From: an uncultured Formosa sp.
GTDB lineage: Bacteria; Bacteroidota; Bacteroidia; Flavobacteriales; Flavobacteriaceae
Assembly: GCF_947500765.1 (NCBI RefSeq)
Contig: NZ_CANMTH010000001.1
Span: 62,001 to 126,000 of the forward strand
Direction of reading: 5' to 3'
DNA length: 64,000 nt
The notes below the pieces were generated by a model. It made no database searches. It was given only the letters and a program-made list of their open reading frames with translations, and was not told the origin of the DNA. Below are positions 10,516 through 20,961 of the stretch, one piece after another. Both the position numbers and the translations under genes were made by a program. Position 1 is the first letter of the stretch. Every line of letters starts with the position of its first letter.

Positions 10516-11113
10516 TGCTCAATAATTTTAATTTAGGTAAAATATATTCTACTATTTTATTTGCTGCATCTTCTACAGATACCTCTTCTGTTTTTATTTC
10601 TATATCAGGGTTTTCTGGAGCCTCGTAAGGTGCCGAAATCCCTGTCATATTTTTTATTTCTCCTGCTCTTGCTTTCTTGTAAAGACCCTTTGTATCACGT
10701 CGTTCACATTCCTCAACACTTGTATTGATGTAAATTTCGACAAAATTATCATCCTTAACAATATTTTTAATGTTTAACCTATCTTTTTGGTAAGGTGAAA
10801 CAAAAGCGGCTAAAGTTACAACACCTGCATCTATCATTAAATTTGAAATTTCTGCAATTCTTCGGATGTTTTCGGTACGATCTTCTGGGGCAAAAGTTAA
10901 ATCGTTATTTATACCCTTTCTAATATTGTCACCGTCTAAGGTATAAGTTTTTATTCCTTTTTGAAATAATTTTTGCTCAACGACATTTGCTATTGTAGAT
11001 TTTCCAGAACCAGAAAGCCCTGTAAACCACATTAAAAACGAGTTATGCTGATTCTTTTTTTGTCTATCTCCTCGAGATATTTGATAATCGTGAGGTATAA
11101 TATTCTCTTTCAT
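10508..11113 (-). CDS. cysC: Adenylyl-sulfate kinase
   Basis: WFTGLSGSGKSTIANVVE, LDGDNIRKGINNDLTFAPEDRTENIRR. Confidence 0.97.
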   Translation of the reverse strand: MKENIIPHDYQISRGDRQKKNQHNSFLMWFTGLSGSGKSTIANVVEQKLFQKGIKTYTLDGDNIRKGINNDLTFAPEDRTENIRRIAEISNLMIDAGVVTLAAFVSPYQKDRLNIKNIVKDDNFVEIYINTSVEECERRDTKGLYKKARAGEIKNMTGISAPYEAPENPDIEIKTEEVSVEDAANKIVEYILPKLKLLSNE

Positions 11114-11532
11114 TATTCGTGAGTATGACGTTTATCTTTATCTAATCCGAAATTAATTTTATACCATGCTTTTTCATGTAAATAATAAAAAAACATTTTA
11201 GTAAGCACTTCTGCTCCACCAACTTTTAATCCAATCAATGGGTCTCCTGAGATTAACCAAGCTAATGTCATGGTATCCATTGTTCCAACAATACGCCAAG
11301 TTATCGTTTTAAAAATATGACGCTTGTTACTCTCTTCCAAATCGACTTTAAACCATACACGTTCGTGTAAATAATATAATATCGTTTTGGTTGTAATTTC
11401 GGCTAATCCAATTTTAAGACCTGTAAATGGATCTCCTGATATAAGCCACGACAATAATATGGTGTCTAAAGTACCGACAAATCGCCATGTAATAGCTTTA
11501 ACTATGTGCCTTTTATATGAAGTATCTTTCAT
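11113..11532 (-). CDS. Tandem-duplicated DUF2061 membrane protein
   Basis: Two homologous halves: KRHIVKAITWRFVGTLDTILLSWLISGDPFTGLKIGLAEITTKTILYYLHERVWFK and KRHIFKTITWRIVGTMDTMTLAWLISGDPLIGLKVGGAEVLTKMFFYYLHEKAWYK. Confidence 0.9.
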   Translation of the reverse strand: MKDTSYKRHIVKAITWRFVGTLDTILLSWLISGDPFTGLKIGLAEITTKTILYYLHERVWFKVDLEESNKRHIFKTITWRIVGTMDTMTLAWLISGDPLIGLKVGGAEVLTKMFFYYLHEKAWYKINFGLDKDKRHTHE

Positions 11533-11602
11533 TTATCTATAGACTGAGTGTCCTTATATGATTAAGACAAAAATAAACATTTTTTCAACAAAAACAATTA
11601 TC

Positions 11603-12397
11603 CTATAGAGATACTAGGAAAAAAGGATTTAATAAATTCTCCTTGTTATATAATAAAGCCTGATCTGTTTCTTTAGAAATAACCTCAACACCAACTGCAT
11701 TACAAATAGCCTGACCTGCAGCAGTATCCCATTCCATAGTTGGTGCAAATCTAGGATATACGTCAGCGTTACCCTCGGCAACCAAACAGAATTTTAAAGA
11801 ACTTCCCTTAGAAACAATTTCAACTTCGCTTCCTTTTGCTTTTAAAGTATCGACAAAGTCAAGTGTATCTTGACTCATATGAGAACGACTTCCAACTACT
11901 TGAACCGGATTAGAATTTTCAGCCTTGGGTTGTAATGGTATAGCATGTTCTAAAATGTAATCTATAGACGTAATATGATCTTTCAATTCTACTTTAAAAC
12001 CTTCTTTATTCGTAACATCTGCATAGTATAATGTCTTCACTGATGGCACATAAATAACACCTAAAACAGGCTTTCCGTTAGTTACAAGCGCAATGTTAAC
12101 AGTAAACTCACCATTACGTTTTATAAATTCCTTAGTTCCGTCTACAGGGTCTACAATCCAGCATGTATCCCAAGTTTTTCGAATCTCATAATCAGTTTGT
12201 TTATTCTCTTCACTAATAATTGGAATTTCTGTAGGAATTAAAAATGAATTGATAATATCGTTCGCTTTTTTATCGGCTTCAGTTAACGGTGATTTATCAT
12301 CTTTTAACTCCACATTAAAAACGGTATCATACACTTGCATAATAACTTCTCCTGCTTTTAACGACGCCTCAATAGCGATTTTTAGATTTTCATTCAT
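11603..12397 (-). CDS. cysQ: 3'(2'),5'-bisphosphate nucleotidase (PAP phosphatase)
   Basis: IISEENKQ, WIVDPVDGTKEFIKRNGEFTVNIAL, EWDTAAGQAI inositol monophosphatase-family motifs. Confidence 0.94.
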   Translation of the reverse strand: MNENLKIAIEASLKAGEVIMQVYDTVFNVELKDDKSPLTEADKKANDIINSFLIPTEIPIISEENKQTDYEIRKTWDTCWIVDPVDGTKEFIKRNGEFTVNIALVTNGKPVLGVIYVPSVKTLYYADVTNKEGFKVELKDHITSIDYILEHAIPLQPKAENSNPVQVVGSRSHMSQDTLDFVDTLKAKGSEVEIVSKGSSLKFCLVAEGNADVYPRFAPTMEWDTAAGQAICNAVGVEVISKETDQALLYNKENLLNPFFLVSL

Positions 12398-13246
12398 CTA
12401 TAAATTTTTAATAGCTTGTTTTAAACTTACTCTCCAATGTGGAATAGCGATTTTAAAAGCTTGTTTTATTTTTGATTTATCCATGACACTAAATTGCGGG
12501 CGTGCCGCTGGTGTTGGATACGCTTCTGTTTTAATAGGAAAAACTTTTGTTTTTGTATCTGCAATGTCAAAAATAGCATCTGCAAAATCATACCAACTTG
12601 CGACACCTTCATTACTGTAATGAAATAGTCCATATTTAGTACTATTATCATTTATAATATATAACATAACTGATGCTAAATCTGTTGCATAAGTAGGCGT
12701 ACCTATTTGGTCTGCCACTACGTTTAATTCAGGTCTCGTTTCTGCTAAACGTAACATGGTTTTCATGAAATTGTTTGCATGTTCTGAGTACAACCAAGAT
12801 GTTCTTAAGATAAAATAAGCATCTAAGTTTTCTTGAATTGCTTGTTCTCCTTCTAGCTTTGTTAATCCATATATTCCTAAAGGTTCAGCAACATCTGTTT
12901 CTGAATATAATGCAGATGATTTCCCATCAAACACAAAATCTGTAGACACATGAATTAACTTTACGTTATTTGCTTTACAAGCAATCGCTAAATGTTTAGC
13001 GCCATCTTTATTTATTTTTCGGGCTAAATCAACATCAGATTCGGCTTTATCAACTGCTGTATATGCAGCACAATTAATACACCAATCTATGTTATTATTT
13101 TGAAAAAAATCAGCAACATGTTGATGATTAGTAATGTCTAAATCTTCTGAGTCTGTATAAATAAATTGTAGATGCTTTTCATCTTTACTTACATCCTTAA
13201 TACAAGCAGCTAATTGTCCGTTTCCTCCGGTAACTAAAATTTTCAT
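12398..13246 (-). CDS. rfbD: dTDP-4-dehydrorhamnose reductase
   Basis: KILVTGGNGQLA, NCAAYTAVDKAE, STDFVFDG. Confidence 0.95.
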   Translation of the reverse strand: MKILVTGGNGQLAACIKDVSKDEKHLQFIYTDSEDLDITNHQHVADFFQNNNIDWCINCAAYTAVDKAESDVDLARKINKDGAKHLAIACKANNVKLIHVSTDFVFDGKSSALYSETDVAEPLGIYGLTKLEGEQAIQENLDAYFILRTSWLYSEHANNFMKTMLRLAETRPELNVVADQIGTPTYATDLASVMLYIINDNSTKYGLFHYSNEGVASWYDFADAIFDIADTKTKVFPIKTEAYPTPAARPQFSVMDKSKIKQAFKIAIPHWRVSLKQAIKNL

Positions 13247-13791
13247 TATAAGGTTGCGTTTTCAAGTGAAGGTGAAATTGTATCTTTTTCAGATATTAAC
13301 ATTTCGCTTTCATCAATTTGCCAATCAATATTTAAAGTCTTATCATTATAAATAATACTGCCTTCTGAAGCTTTGTTGTAAAAGTTATCACATTTATATG
13401 AAAAAATAGCTGTCTCGCTTAATACTACAAATCCATGAGCAAAACCACGAGGTACAAATAACTGTTTTTTATTATCTTCGGTTAAATTTACAGCTACGTA
13501 CTGACCAAAAGTTGGAGATCCTTTTCTAATATCTACAGCTACATCTAAAACTTCACCTTTAACCACACGAACTAACTTTGCTTGGGCATGTTCTCCTAAT
13601 TGATAGTGAAGCCCTCTTAAAACTCCTCTAGAAGAAAAAGACTCGTTGTCTTGTACAAAAGTAACGTCTAGTTTTGTTAACTCTTTAAATGTTTCGGCAT
13701 TATATGATTCTAAAAAATAGCCTCTTTTATCTCCAAAAACTTGTGGTTCTAAAATGAAACAATCTTTTAATTTAGTTTCTGTAACTATCAT
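13246..13791 (-). CDS. rfbC: dTDP-4-dehydrorhamnose 3,5-epimerase
   Basis: DKRGYFLESYNAETF, SSRGVLRGLHYQ, FVPRGFAHGFVVLSE. Confidence 0.96.
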   Translation of the reverse strand: MIVTETKLKDCFILEPQVFGDKRGYFLESYNAETFKELTKLDVTFVQDNESFSSRGVLRGLHYQLGEHAQAKLVRVVKGEVLDVAVDIRKGSPTFGQYVAVNLTEDNKKQLFVPRGFAHGFVVLSETAIFSYKCDNFYNKASEGSIIYNDKTLNIDWQIDESEMLISEKDTISPSLENATL

Positions 13792-14657
13792 TATTTTTTA
13801 CTTAAAAGTCCTTGTAAATTTCTTCCGTAACCACTCTTCATTAAAGGCGCAGCTAAAGCTTTAAATTGGTCTTCATTTATATATCCCATTTCAAACGCTG
13901 CAGCTTCAATAGAACCTATTTTTAAACCTTGACGTTCTTCTAAAACTTCAACAAATTGAGAGGCTTGCATTAAAGATTGAAACGTACCTGTATCTAACCA
14001 AGCAGTTCCTCTGTCTAGAATACTTACATTAAGATTTCCTTGTGCTAAGTATACTTTATTTACGTCTGTAATTTCTAATTCCCCTCTGTGACTAGGTACT
14101 ATATTTTTAGCAATATCTACAACTGTGTTATCATAAAAGTAAATACCTGGAACGGCATAATTAGATTTTGGATGTTCTGGTTTTTCTTCAATAGAAATAG
14201 CTTGTCCATTTTCATCAAAATCTACCACTCCATAACGTTCAGGATCATGAACACGGTACGCATAAATAATTCCTCCATCAGGATCATTATTAGCTTGTAA
14301 TAATTTAGCTAAACCTGTTCCGTAGAAAATATTATCTCCTAAAATTAAGGCTACTTTATCGTCTCCAATAAAATCTGCTCCAATAATAAAAGCTTCAGCT
14401 AAACCATTAGGAGCCTCTTGAACGGCATACTCGAATTTACATCCAAACTTTTTCCCATCACCTAATAAACCCTCAAATAATGGTAAATCTTTTGGTGTTG
14501 AAATAATTAAAATCTCATTTATACCAGCATACAATAAAGTTGACAACGGGTAATAAATCATTGGTTTATCGTAGATTGGCATTAATTGCTTGCTTACAGA
14601 TAATGTTAAAGGGTGTAGTCTGGTTCCTGACCCTCCTGCGAGAATAATTCCTTTCAT
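13791..14657 (-). CDS. rfbA: Glucose-1-phosphate thymidylyltransferase
   Basis: [39 protein letters not shown]. Confidence 0.98.
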   Translation of the reverse strand: MKGIILAGGSGTRLHPLTLSVSKQLMPIYDKPMIYYPLSTLLYAGINEILIISTPKDLPLFEGLLGDGKKFGCKFEYAVQEAPNGLAEAFIIGADFIGDDKVALILGDNIFYGTGLAKLLQANNDPDGGIIYAYRVHDPERYGVVDFDENGQAISIEEKPEHPKSNYAVPGIYFYDNTVVDIAKNIVPSHRGELEITDVNKVYLAQGNLNVSILDRGTAWLDTGTFQSLMQASQFVEVLEERQGLKIGSIEAAAFEMGYINEDQFKALAAPLMKSGYGRNLQGLLSKK

Positions 14658-14658
14658 G

Positions 14659-15678
14659 TTAACTTTTGTATTTATTGATATACCACTCTATTGTTTTCTT
14701 AATTCCTGTTTCAAAATTTTCATCAGCTTTCCAACCTAATTCATTTTCTAATTTTGTAGCATCGATTGCATAACGAAAATCATGTCCTGCACGGTCTTTT
14801 ACAAATGTAATCTGATCGGCATATGGCTTTTCTTTTGGATATATTCCGTCTAAAATACCACAAATGGTATTTACTATATACATGTTATCTCGTTCGTTTC
14901 TACCTCCAATATTGTAAGTTTCACCGAACTTTCCAGTTTTATATACTAAAGCTATTCCTTTACAGTGGTCTAAAACATATAACCAGTCGCGGATATTTTT
15001 ACCATCTCCATAAATTGGAATATCTTCTCCTGATAATGCTTTTCTTATAATTGTTGGAATTAATTTTTCATCGTGTTGTTTCGGTCCATAATTGTTAGAA
15101 CAGTTAGTCGTTAAAACATTCATCCCATAAGTATGAAAATAACTTCTTACAACAAAGTCTGAAGACGCCTTAGAAGCACTATATGGGCTATTTGGAGCAT
15201 ACGGTGTAGATTCTAAAAACAATCCTGTTTCTCCTAATGTACCATAAACTTCATCTGTAGAAATATGGTGGAACTTATTATTTTCACAACCTTCTTTAAA
15301 CTCAAAAGGGCCATTCATCCAAAATTTCTTAGCAACATCTATTAAATTAAATGTTCCAAAAATATTGGTTTGCATAAATGCATCTGGATTTTTTATAGAA
15401 TTATCTACATGAGATTCTGCAGCAAAATGGATTACTCCTGAAAATTTATATTTCTCGAATAATTCTTCAATTAAATTACGATCGCAAATATCACCTTCAA
15501 CAAAAGTATAATTTGGATTGTTTTCTACTTCAGATACGTTAGCGACATCTCCTGCATAAGTTAATTTATCTAGGTTTACGACATGAATATCATTGTTTTC
15601 TTCTAAAAAATACGGTACAAAGTTCGAGCCAATAAACCCTGCTCCTCCGGTTACTAAAATTGAAGTTTTATCCTTCAT
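14659..15678 (-). CDS. rfbB: dTDP-glucose 4,6-dehydratase
   Basis: [50 protein letters not shown]. Confidence 0.97.
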   Translation of the reverse strand: MKDKTSILVTGGAGFIGSNFVPYFLEENNDIHVVNLDKLTYAGDVANVSEVENNPNYTFVEGDICDRNLIEELFEKYKFSGVIHFAAESHVDNSIKNPDAFMQTNIFGTFNLIDVAKKFWMNGPFEFKEGCENNKFHHISTDEVYGTLGETGLFLESTPYAPNSPYSASKASSDFVVRSYFHTYGMNVLTTNCSNNYGPKQHDEKLIPTIIRKALSGEDIPIYGDGKNIRDWLYVLDHCKGIALVYKTGKFGETYNIGGRNERDNMYIVNTICGILDGIYPKEKPYADQITFVKDRAGHDFRYAIDATKLENELGWKADENFETGIKKTIEWYINKYKS

Positions 15679-16756
15679 AATTTTTTATAAATTTAATAAT
15701 TTTAGTTGCTAAAAATAGCACATACAATATAATGAATGCTAGTATTGGTAGTATTAAAATGTATTTTTCATGAATGACCGACACTTTATTACCAACAGTT
15801 TGAAACCTAGAAACGACATCGAAAAGCACATCTTCTTCTAAATTGTCTTTTTCTAATCGAACTAATTGAGCTTTTAATTCAACCTCTCTATTAAATAATT
15901 CAAATTCTTTAGTCACAGATTTATCTTTTTCAAAAGACAAACCATCTCCTATTGTCATTCCCTTTCTTGATTGTGATTGTGACTCAGCTTTTAAAACGGA
16001 AATATACACTTTTTGTAAAGAATCAATTTTAACTAAAGATGAATTTATATTTCCTTTTTCAATTTCATATAACTTATTCTTCTTATTCATTAAAGTTTGA
16101 GAATAGGTATTCTCAAAAGTTCTATTCAATCCTACTTCTAAATCTTGAAAAATATTATTTTTTACTGCATTAACTTTAATTTCATAGATTTTAGATGAAT
16201 AGATGTCTCTTCCTTCTAAATACTTTTGATATGAAAAACTATTTGCTGTGGCAGAATCAGTGGATTGTAAAAATTCTTCGTATTCTAAAACTAAATCAGA
16301 CTCTGTTTCTGGTCCAGCATTTACTTCAAACCCAATTATACTTTTTGCTATTAGAGTATCTATTTTAAATAGATTTGCTAGTCCTTTATAATTTTTATTT
16401 TCTAAAAGTGAATTGTAATAATTTACATTATTAATAAGCTGGAATTTAGAATCATAATAAGGTTTGACCAACATATTAGACGTATAAATTATTGGCTTCT
16501 TTTTATCTAAAAAATAGCCTAATACAGCAAAAATAATCATGATTACACCAATAATTTTAGCATACTGTACAATAGGTTTCAGAAAATAAATAATTCCTTT
16601 AAAAAGGTAAACAAATAGGCTTCCTATAAATTTAAAAAAATTAGAAAATCCTTTCCCTATATAATTAAACAATACAATTAAATCGACTTCATCTGTCGTA
16701 TTTTGTTGGTTTGTAGGTTGATTAGAGTTTGAATGCTCTGGTAAATTTGTGTTCAT
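15668..16756 (-). CDS. Wzz-like chain-length/polysaccharide co-polymerase-type membrane protein
   Basis: Two TM segments flanking a long periplasmic coiled region; N-term DEVDLIVLFNYIGKGF; position at end of rfb cluster. Confidence 0.65.
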   Translation of the reverse strand: MNTNLPEHSNSNQPTNQQNTTDEVDLIVLFNYIGKGFSNFFKFIGSLFVYLFKGIIYFLKPIVQYAKIIGVIMIIFAVLGYFLDKKKPIIYTSNMLVKPYYDSKFQLINNVNYYNSLLENKNYKGLANLFKIDTLIAKSIIGFEVNAGPETESDLVLEYEEFLQSTDSATANSFSYQKYLEGRDIYSSKIYEIKVNAVKNNIFQDLEVGLNRTFENTYSQTLMNKKNKLYEIEKGNINSSLVKIDSLQKVYISVLKAESQSQSRKGMTIGDGLSFEKDKSVTKEFELFNREVELKAQLVRLEKDNLEEDVLFDVVSRFQTVGNKVSVIHEKYILILPILAFIILYVLFLATKIIKFIKNYEG

Positions 16757-18445
16757 TTAATTAAATATTTGTTGTAATATCTTCCTGGTTATTAAATACG
16801 TTGGCTTAACACCTGTGGTACCTAAACCTCCTGAAGCTAAAGTACCTCCTGTTTCTAAAGGATTATCACTAGCATAATATGCATACCTAACTTTTACGTC
16901 TGGAGAAATATTACCTCTAACTTTAGAAGCTGACTGAATAGCTTTTTGATAATGAGTACCCTCCATTTCTAATCCGATAACATTCCAAGATGAGTTATAG
17001 AAAAATTTCAATATATCTTTATTCTGAAGAGAGGTTCCTAAAACAGTAATCATTGTGCCTTCAAAAACATTTAGACCATGCCCTTCTAAATCAGCTTTAC
17101 TTAGTTCATTTTTAAACGGATAATTGTCTGCAGTACCTTCAAATATGTGAGCTGAAGGAATCATAATATCTCCTTTACCACCCTCAAGTATTCCTGCTTT
17201 TCCCATTATAGAAAGAGATTCTACATTTAAATACACTTTTTTACCTGCTACTTTATAAGGTTTTAAAAGTTCGTCTATAGTTTCAAAAGCCTGTTCTCCA
17301 AAGGCATAATCCATGACTAAGATTACTGGTTTTTCTTCTTTCAATTTAGCTTCATTAGAGTCTATATCTAATTTAGAAAAATCAATTTTCGCTGTATCAA
17401 AAATTTGAACATCTATATTTGTTCCAGAAGCATCTTCTATAAAAATCATTCCATTTTGTAAAGCTTCCTTATACACTTTAGTACGCAAAGCCTTATTATC
17501 TTTGTGACTAATTGCTTCATAAACTTCAAAAACATCTTTTTTTGCTACTAATGGTTTTAAAGCTGTTGGAGCAAAAATTGTATTCATTACACTGTGCATA
17601 TTTGCACTTATTACATGAATAGGACGTTCTAATAAGTTGTTTTTAAATAATACATGTTTTATATTATTTGCCCAAACTTCTCCATGAATATGGTGTCCTA
17701 ATCTTTCTCGTAACATTGGACTAAATGTAACAGTCCGTTTATCATTATTTATAACTTCTTCTATCGCTAATTTACCTAACCAATATACAATATGTAATAA
17801 ACGTTCTGGACGACTTGGTGTAGAAAACTGATCGTAAATTTCAGTAATCTCGTTAAAAGTTCTACCTAAAATATTTGCTGTGTATGTAATCGCCGTTTCT
17901 CTATCTGGATCTGTTAATTCTTCATTTTCAAGAACTCCTTTTTCAAGTTTTAACCAATCTCTAGTCGTCTTACCTTCATCATCAATAAGAACACGTTTAC
18001 TTATTTTATGAGATTCGATAAATAGAAAAGTAAGGTGTGTAAGTATATCGTAAATTTCTGATCGTCCACGAGTGATTTCAATATTCATCTGATCATCGTC
18101 AATGCGATAACAGTTACGACGTCTTTTTGGAGGAATTATTGCTTTAAAATGAGAATTAGCATAACCTTCATCGCTAGTTAAGTTTATATAACGACATTCT
18201 TCTATTCCAATAGGAAGTCTATCAATTATATATAATAATCCTTCTAATTCTGCTTTTTCATCACCAACAGATCCATAAATTTCAGGTCTTAAAAGCAGCA
18301 AGGCTTCTCTTAATGTTTCACCAGAAATTCCCATTGGTTTATAAAACCCTCGATTAAACAAATGTCTCATTGTTATATACATGCGCTCAATAGCACCTGA
18401 ACTCTCTTGAGCTCTCGTTCTTTCGTGATGTTTTTTGTTACCCAT
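16757..18445 (-). CDS. Conserved Bacteroidota protein of unknown function (DUF6909-like)
   Basis: Full-length 562-aa ORF; C-terminal WNVIGLEMEGTHYQKAI...YYASDNPLETGGTLASGGLGTTGVKPTYLITRK. Confidence 0.75.
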   Translation of the reverse strand: MGNKKHHERTRAQESSGAIERMYITMRHLFNRGFYKPMGISGETLREALLLLRPEIYGSVGDEKAELEGLLYIIDRLPIGIEECRYINLTSDEGYANSHFKAIIPPKRRRNCYRIDDDQMNIEITRGRSEIYDILTHLTFLFIESHKISKRVLIDDEGKTTRDWLKLEKGVLENEELTDPDRETAITYTANILGRTFNEITEIYDQFSTPSRPERLLHIVYWLGKLAIEEVINNDKRTVTFSPMLRERLGHHIHGEVWANNIKHVLFKNNLLERPIHVISANMHSVMNTIFAPTALKPLVAKKDVFEVYEAISHKDNKALRTKVYKEALQNGMIFIEDASGTNIDVQIFDTAKIDFSKLDIDSNEAKLKEEKPVILVMDYAFGEQAFETIDELLKPYKVAGKKVYLNVESLSIMGKAGILEGGKGDIMIPSAHIFEGTADNYPFKNELSKADLEGHGLNVFEGTMITVLGTSLQNKDILKFFYNSSWNVIGLEMEGTHYQKAIQSASKVRGNISPDVKVRYAYYASDNPLETGGTLASGGLGTTGVKPTYLITRKILQQIFN

Positions 18446-18472
18446 AAAAATGTTTTCCGTGCAAATATAGCA

Positions 18473-19975
18473 CTATTTAGTTACTTTTAAGGAATATAGC
18501 TTATCTGCTATTTTTCTATCGTTAGCCAATCTTGGTATTTTATTCTGACCGCCCAATTTCCCTATAGATTTCATATAATCTTGAAATCCGTCTTTTTTAA
18601 TTGAAGTAATTTTTAATGGCTGAAGTACTTTTCCAACAATTAAATCGTAGTAATAACTGTTTTGTTTTTGAAGCGATTTGTCTAAATTAGAAATTAACTC
18701 TTGAAAATTTTCAGGTTCATTTTCAAATTCAACAAACCATTCATGATAAGGCAATCCCGATTCTGGATTTATTTGTGGAGCAACGGTAAATTCTGAAATA
18801 CGAATATCTGTATTTGCTGTAGCGTCTTTCATAGCCTGCTCTACTTCTTTACCTATAACGTGTTCCCCAAAAGCTGAGATAAAATGTTTTATCCGTCCTG
18901 TAACAATAACACGATATGGTTTTAACGATGTAAAGGCTACCGTATCTCCAATATTATAAGCCCATAAACCAGCTGTTGTAGAGATAATCATTACATAATT
19001 CACGTTTAACTCGACATCTTTTATCGTGATACGCTTAGGAGCTTCTTCAAAAAACTCATCTGCTTTTATAAACTCGTAAAAAATACCTGAATTTAACTGT
19101 AACAACATGCCTATTTCATGTTGTTTATCTTGATAAGCAAAGAAACCCTCACTTGCTGGATATAATTCTATACTATCTACTTTTCGTCCTATTAATTGTT
19201 CGAATTTTGCACGGTATGGTTCATAATTCACACCTCCAAAAATGAATAAATTAAAATTTTTAAATACATCGCCAACCTTTTCTCCTGTCTTCTCTTGAAT
19301 TTTTTCAAAATACATTTGTACCCAAGAAGGAATACCTGAAATAATGGTCATATCTTCCGGCAAAGTCTCTTCAACAATTGCATCTACTTTTGTTTCCCAA
19401 TCTTCAATACAGTTAGTCTCCCAACTTGGTAGTCTATTTTTCTGAAGATATTTAGGAATAAAATGTGCTACAATTCCTGACAAACGCCCTAGGTTTACAC
19501 CATTCTTCATTTCTAAAACAGGACTTCCCTGAAGAAAAATCATTTTACCATCTACAAAACTAGAATTCCCTGTTTCGTTTATATACAATAAAATAGCATT
19601 CCTTGCCGCCTCAATATGCGTAGGCATACTTTCTTTAGTAATTGGAATATATTTAGCACCTGATGTGGTTCCTGATGTTTTTGCAAAGTATAATGGTTTT
19701 CCTTTCCAAAGTATATCTTCTTCTCCTTCAACTACTTTTAAAACATAAGGTTTTAAATCTTCATAATCACGTACAGGAACCTGTTTCACAAAATCTTCAA
19801 ATGTTTTTATATTTTGAAAATTATGGTCCTTTCCAAACAACGTAGATTCTGCTTCGGAAATTAAATCCTTAAAGACTTTATCTTGAGTTGTTATAGGATC
19901 GTTCGCCCATTTCTGAACAGACTTAAATATATATTTAGCAAAAGGTTTTGCTAATAGTGCTTTTATAGACATCAT
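18473..19975 (-). CDS. GH3 auxin-responsive-promoter-family (acyl-adenylate/amido synthetase-like) protein
   Basis: FAKTSGTTSGAKYIPITKESM, YPASEGFFAYQ, WAYNIGDTVAFTSLKPYRVIVTGRIKHFISAFGEHV. Confidence 0.92.
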   Translation of the reverse strand: MMSIKALLAKPFAKYIFKSVQKWANDPITTQDKVFKDLISEAESTLFGKDHNFQNIKTFEDFVKQVPVRDYEDLKPYVLKVVEGEEDILWKGKPLYFAKTSGTTSGAKYIPITKESMPTHIEAARNAILLYINETGNSSFVDGKMIFLQGSPVLEMKNGVNLGRLSGIVAHFIPKYLQKNRLPSWETNCIEDWETKVDAIVEETLPEDMTIISGIPSWVQMYFEKIQEKTGEKVGDVFKNFNLFIFGGVNYEPYRAKFEQLIGRKVDSIELYPASEGFFAYQDKQHEIGMLLQLNSGIFYEFIKADEFFEEAPKRITIKDVELNVNYVMIISTTAGLWAYNIGDTVAFTSLKPYRVIVTGRIKHFISAFGEHVIGKEVEQAMKDATANTDIRISEFTVAPQINPESGLPYHEWFVEFENEPENFQELISNLDKSLQKQNSYYYDLIVGKVLQPLKITSIKKDGFQDYMKSIGKLGGQNKIPRLANDRKIADKLYSLKVTK

Positions 19976-20844
19976 GGTTTAAAATCGATAAAATTAATTG
20001 GATTTATAGGGTAGCCATCACTCCATAATTCGAAATGCAAATGTGGTCCAGTGGTAAACTCTCCTGAATTTCCAGCCGTAGCGATAACCTCTCCTGCTTT
20101 AACTAAATCACCTTGATCTTTTGTTAAAGATGCATTGTGTTTATATACTGAAATTAACCCATAACTATGTTCTAAAATAATTACATAACCTGTTTGAGTG
20201 GTCCATTCTGCAAAAATCACACGTCCATCTGCAGTGGCTTTTATTGGCGCATTTTTAGCTACAATAATATCTACAGCAAAATGTTTATCGTTTGCATTAT
20301 ACGATTCACTAATTTCACCATTAACAGGAGGAAATAACACAAAATTTGCGGCAGTAGTTGCAGAATCGAATAAATTATATTTATCTTCTTTATCTACTTT
20401 CTCTCTTAATATTGAATCTGCTCGTGTAGCACTTAAATCGACTTGACTTGCTTCAAATTTAGTGGCAGCTATAATAGAATCTTTATCTATATTGGTACTA
20501 GAAACATCTCCTTCTAATACTTTTTTGATTGATGTATAAAATTGTTCGTTTTCATGCAACACTTGTTGTAACGAATCTACTTGATAATGTAATTCTGTAG
20601 CCGATTTTTTTAGAGCGGAAGAGGAATATCCAGGAATATATTCTCGCAATGGTGTAAATGCGATAAAAATAGTTGTACCGGCTATTAAAAAAATACTGGA
20701 TAATGATACTACTACAAATACATTTAATCGTGTAAGTTTAAATGATAGACGCTCTTCAAAAGTGTCTTCATTTAAAATAACGAGACGATACTTATGCAGT
20801 AACTTCTTCGCTATTTTTTTATTTTTAGTTTTCTTTTGCTTCAT
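19972..20844 (-). CDS. M23 family metallopeptidase (murein endopeptidase-like)
   Basis: HFAVDIIVAKNAPIKATADGRVIF ... GNSGEFTTGPHLHFELW. Confidence 0.92.
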   Translation of the reverse strand: MKQKKTKNKKIAKKLLHKYRLVILNEDTFEERLSFKLTRLNVFVVVSLSSIFLIAGTTIFIAFTPLREYIPGYSSSALKKSATELHYQVDSLQQVLHENEQFYTSIKKVLEGDVSSTNIDKDSIIAATKFEASQVDLSATRADSILREKVDKEDKYNLFDSATTAANFVLFPPVNGEISESYNANDKHFAVDIIVAKNAPIKATADGRVIFAEWTTQTGYVIILEHSYGLISVYKHNASLTKDQGDLVKAGEVIATAGNSGEFTTGPHLHFELWSDGYPINPINFIDFKP

Positions 20845-20933
20845 CTTGAAACAAAATTAAATAAATTTATTTCATGAAACCTTTATGTTTTCCTAAAGTT
20901 ATTACTAAAACATCAATATTAAACTTTAATTAT

Positions 20934-20941
20934 TACCTTTG
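20934..20941 (+). promoter_or_regulatory. Candidate flavobacterial -7 box (TACCTTTG) for tatA
   Basis: Matches TANNTTTG, 21 nt upstream of ATG. Confidence 0.5.
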
Positions 20942-20961
20942 CTTTTTAAACTTGAAATAAT

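Noticed and set aside
12249-12620. Plus-strand 123-aa ORF spanning cysQ/rfbD
   Set aside because: Antisense to two strongly supported enzymes; no recognisable domain
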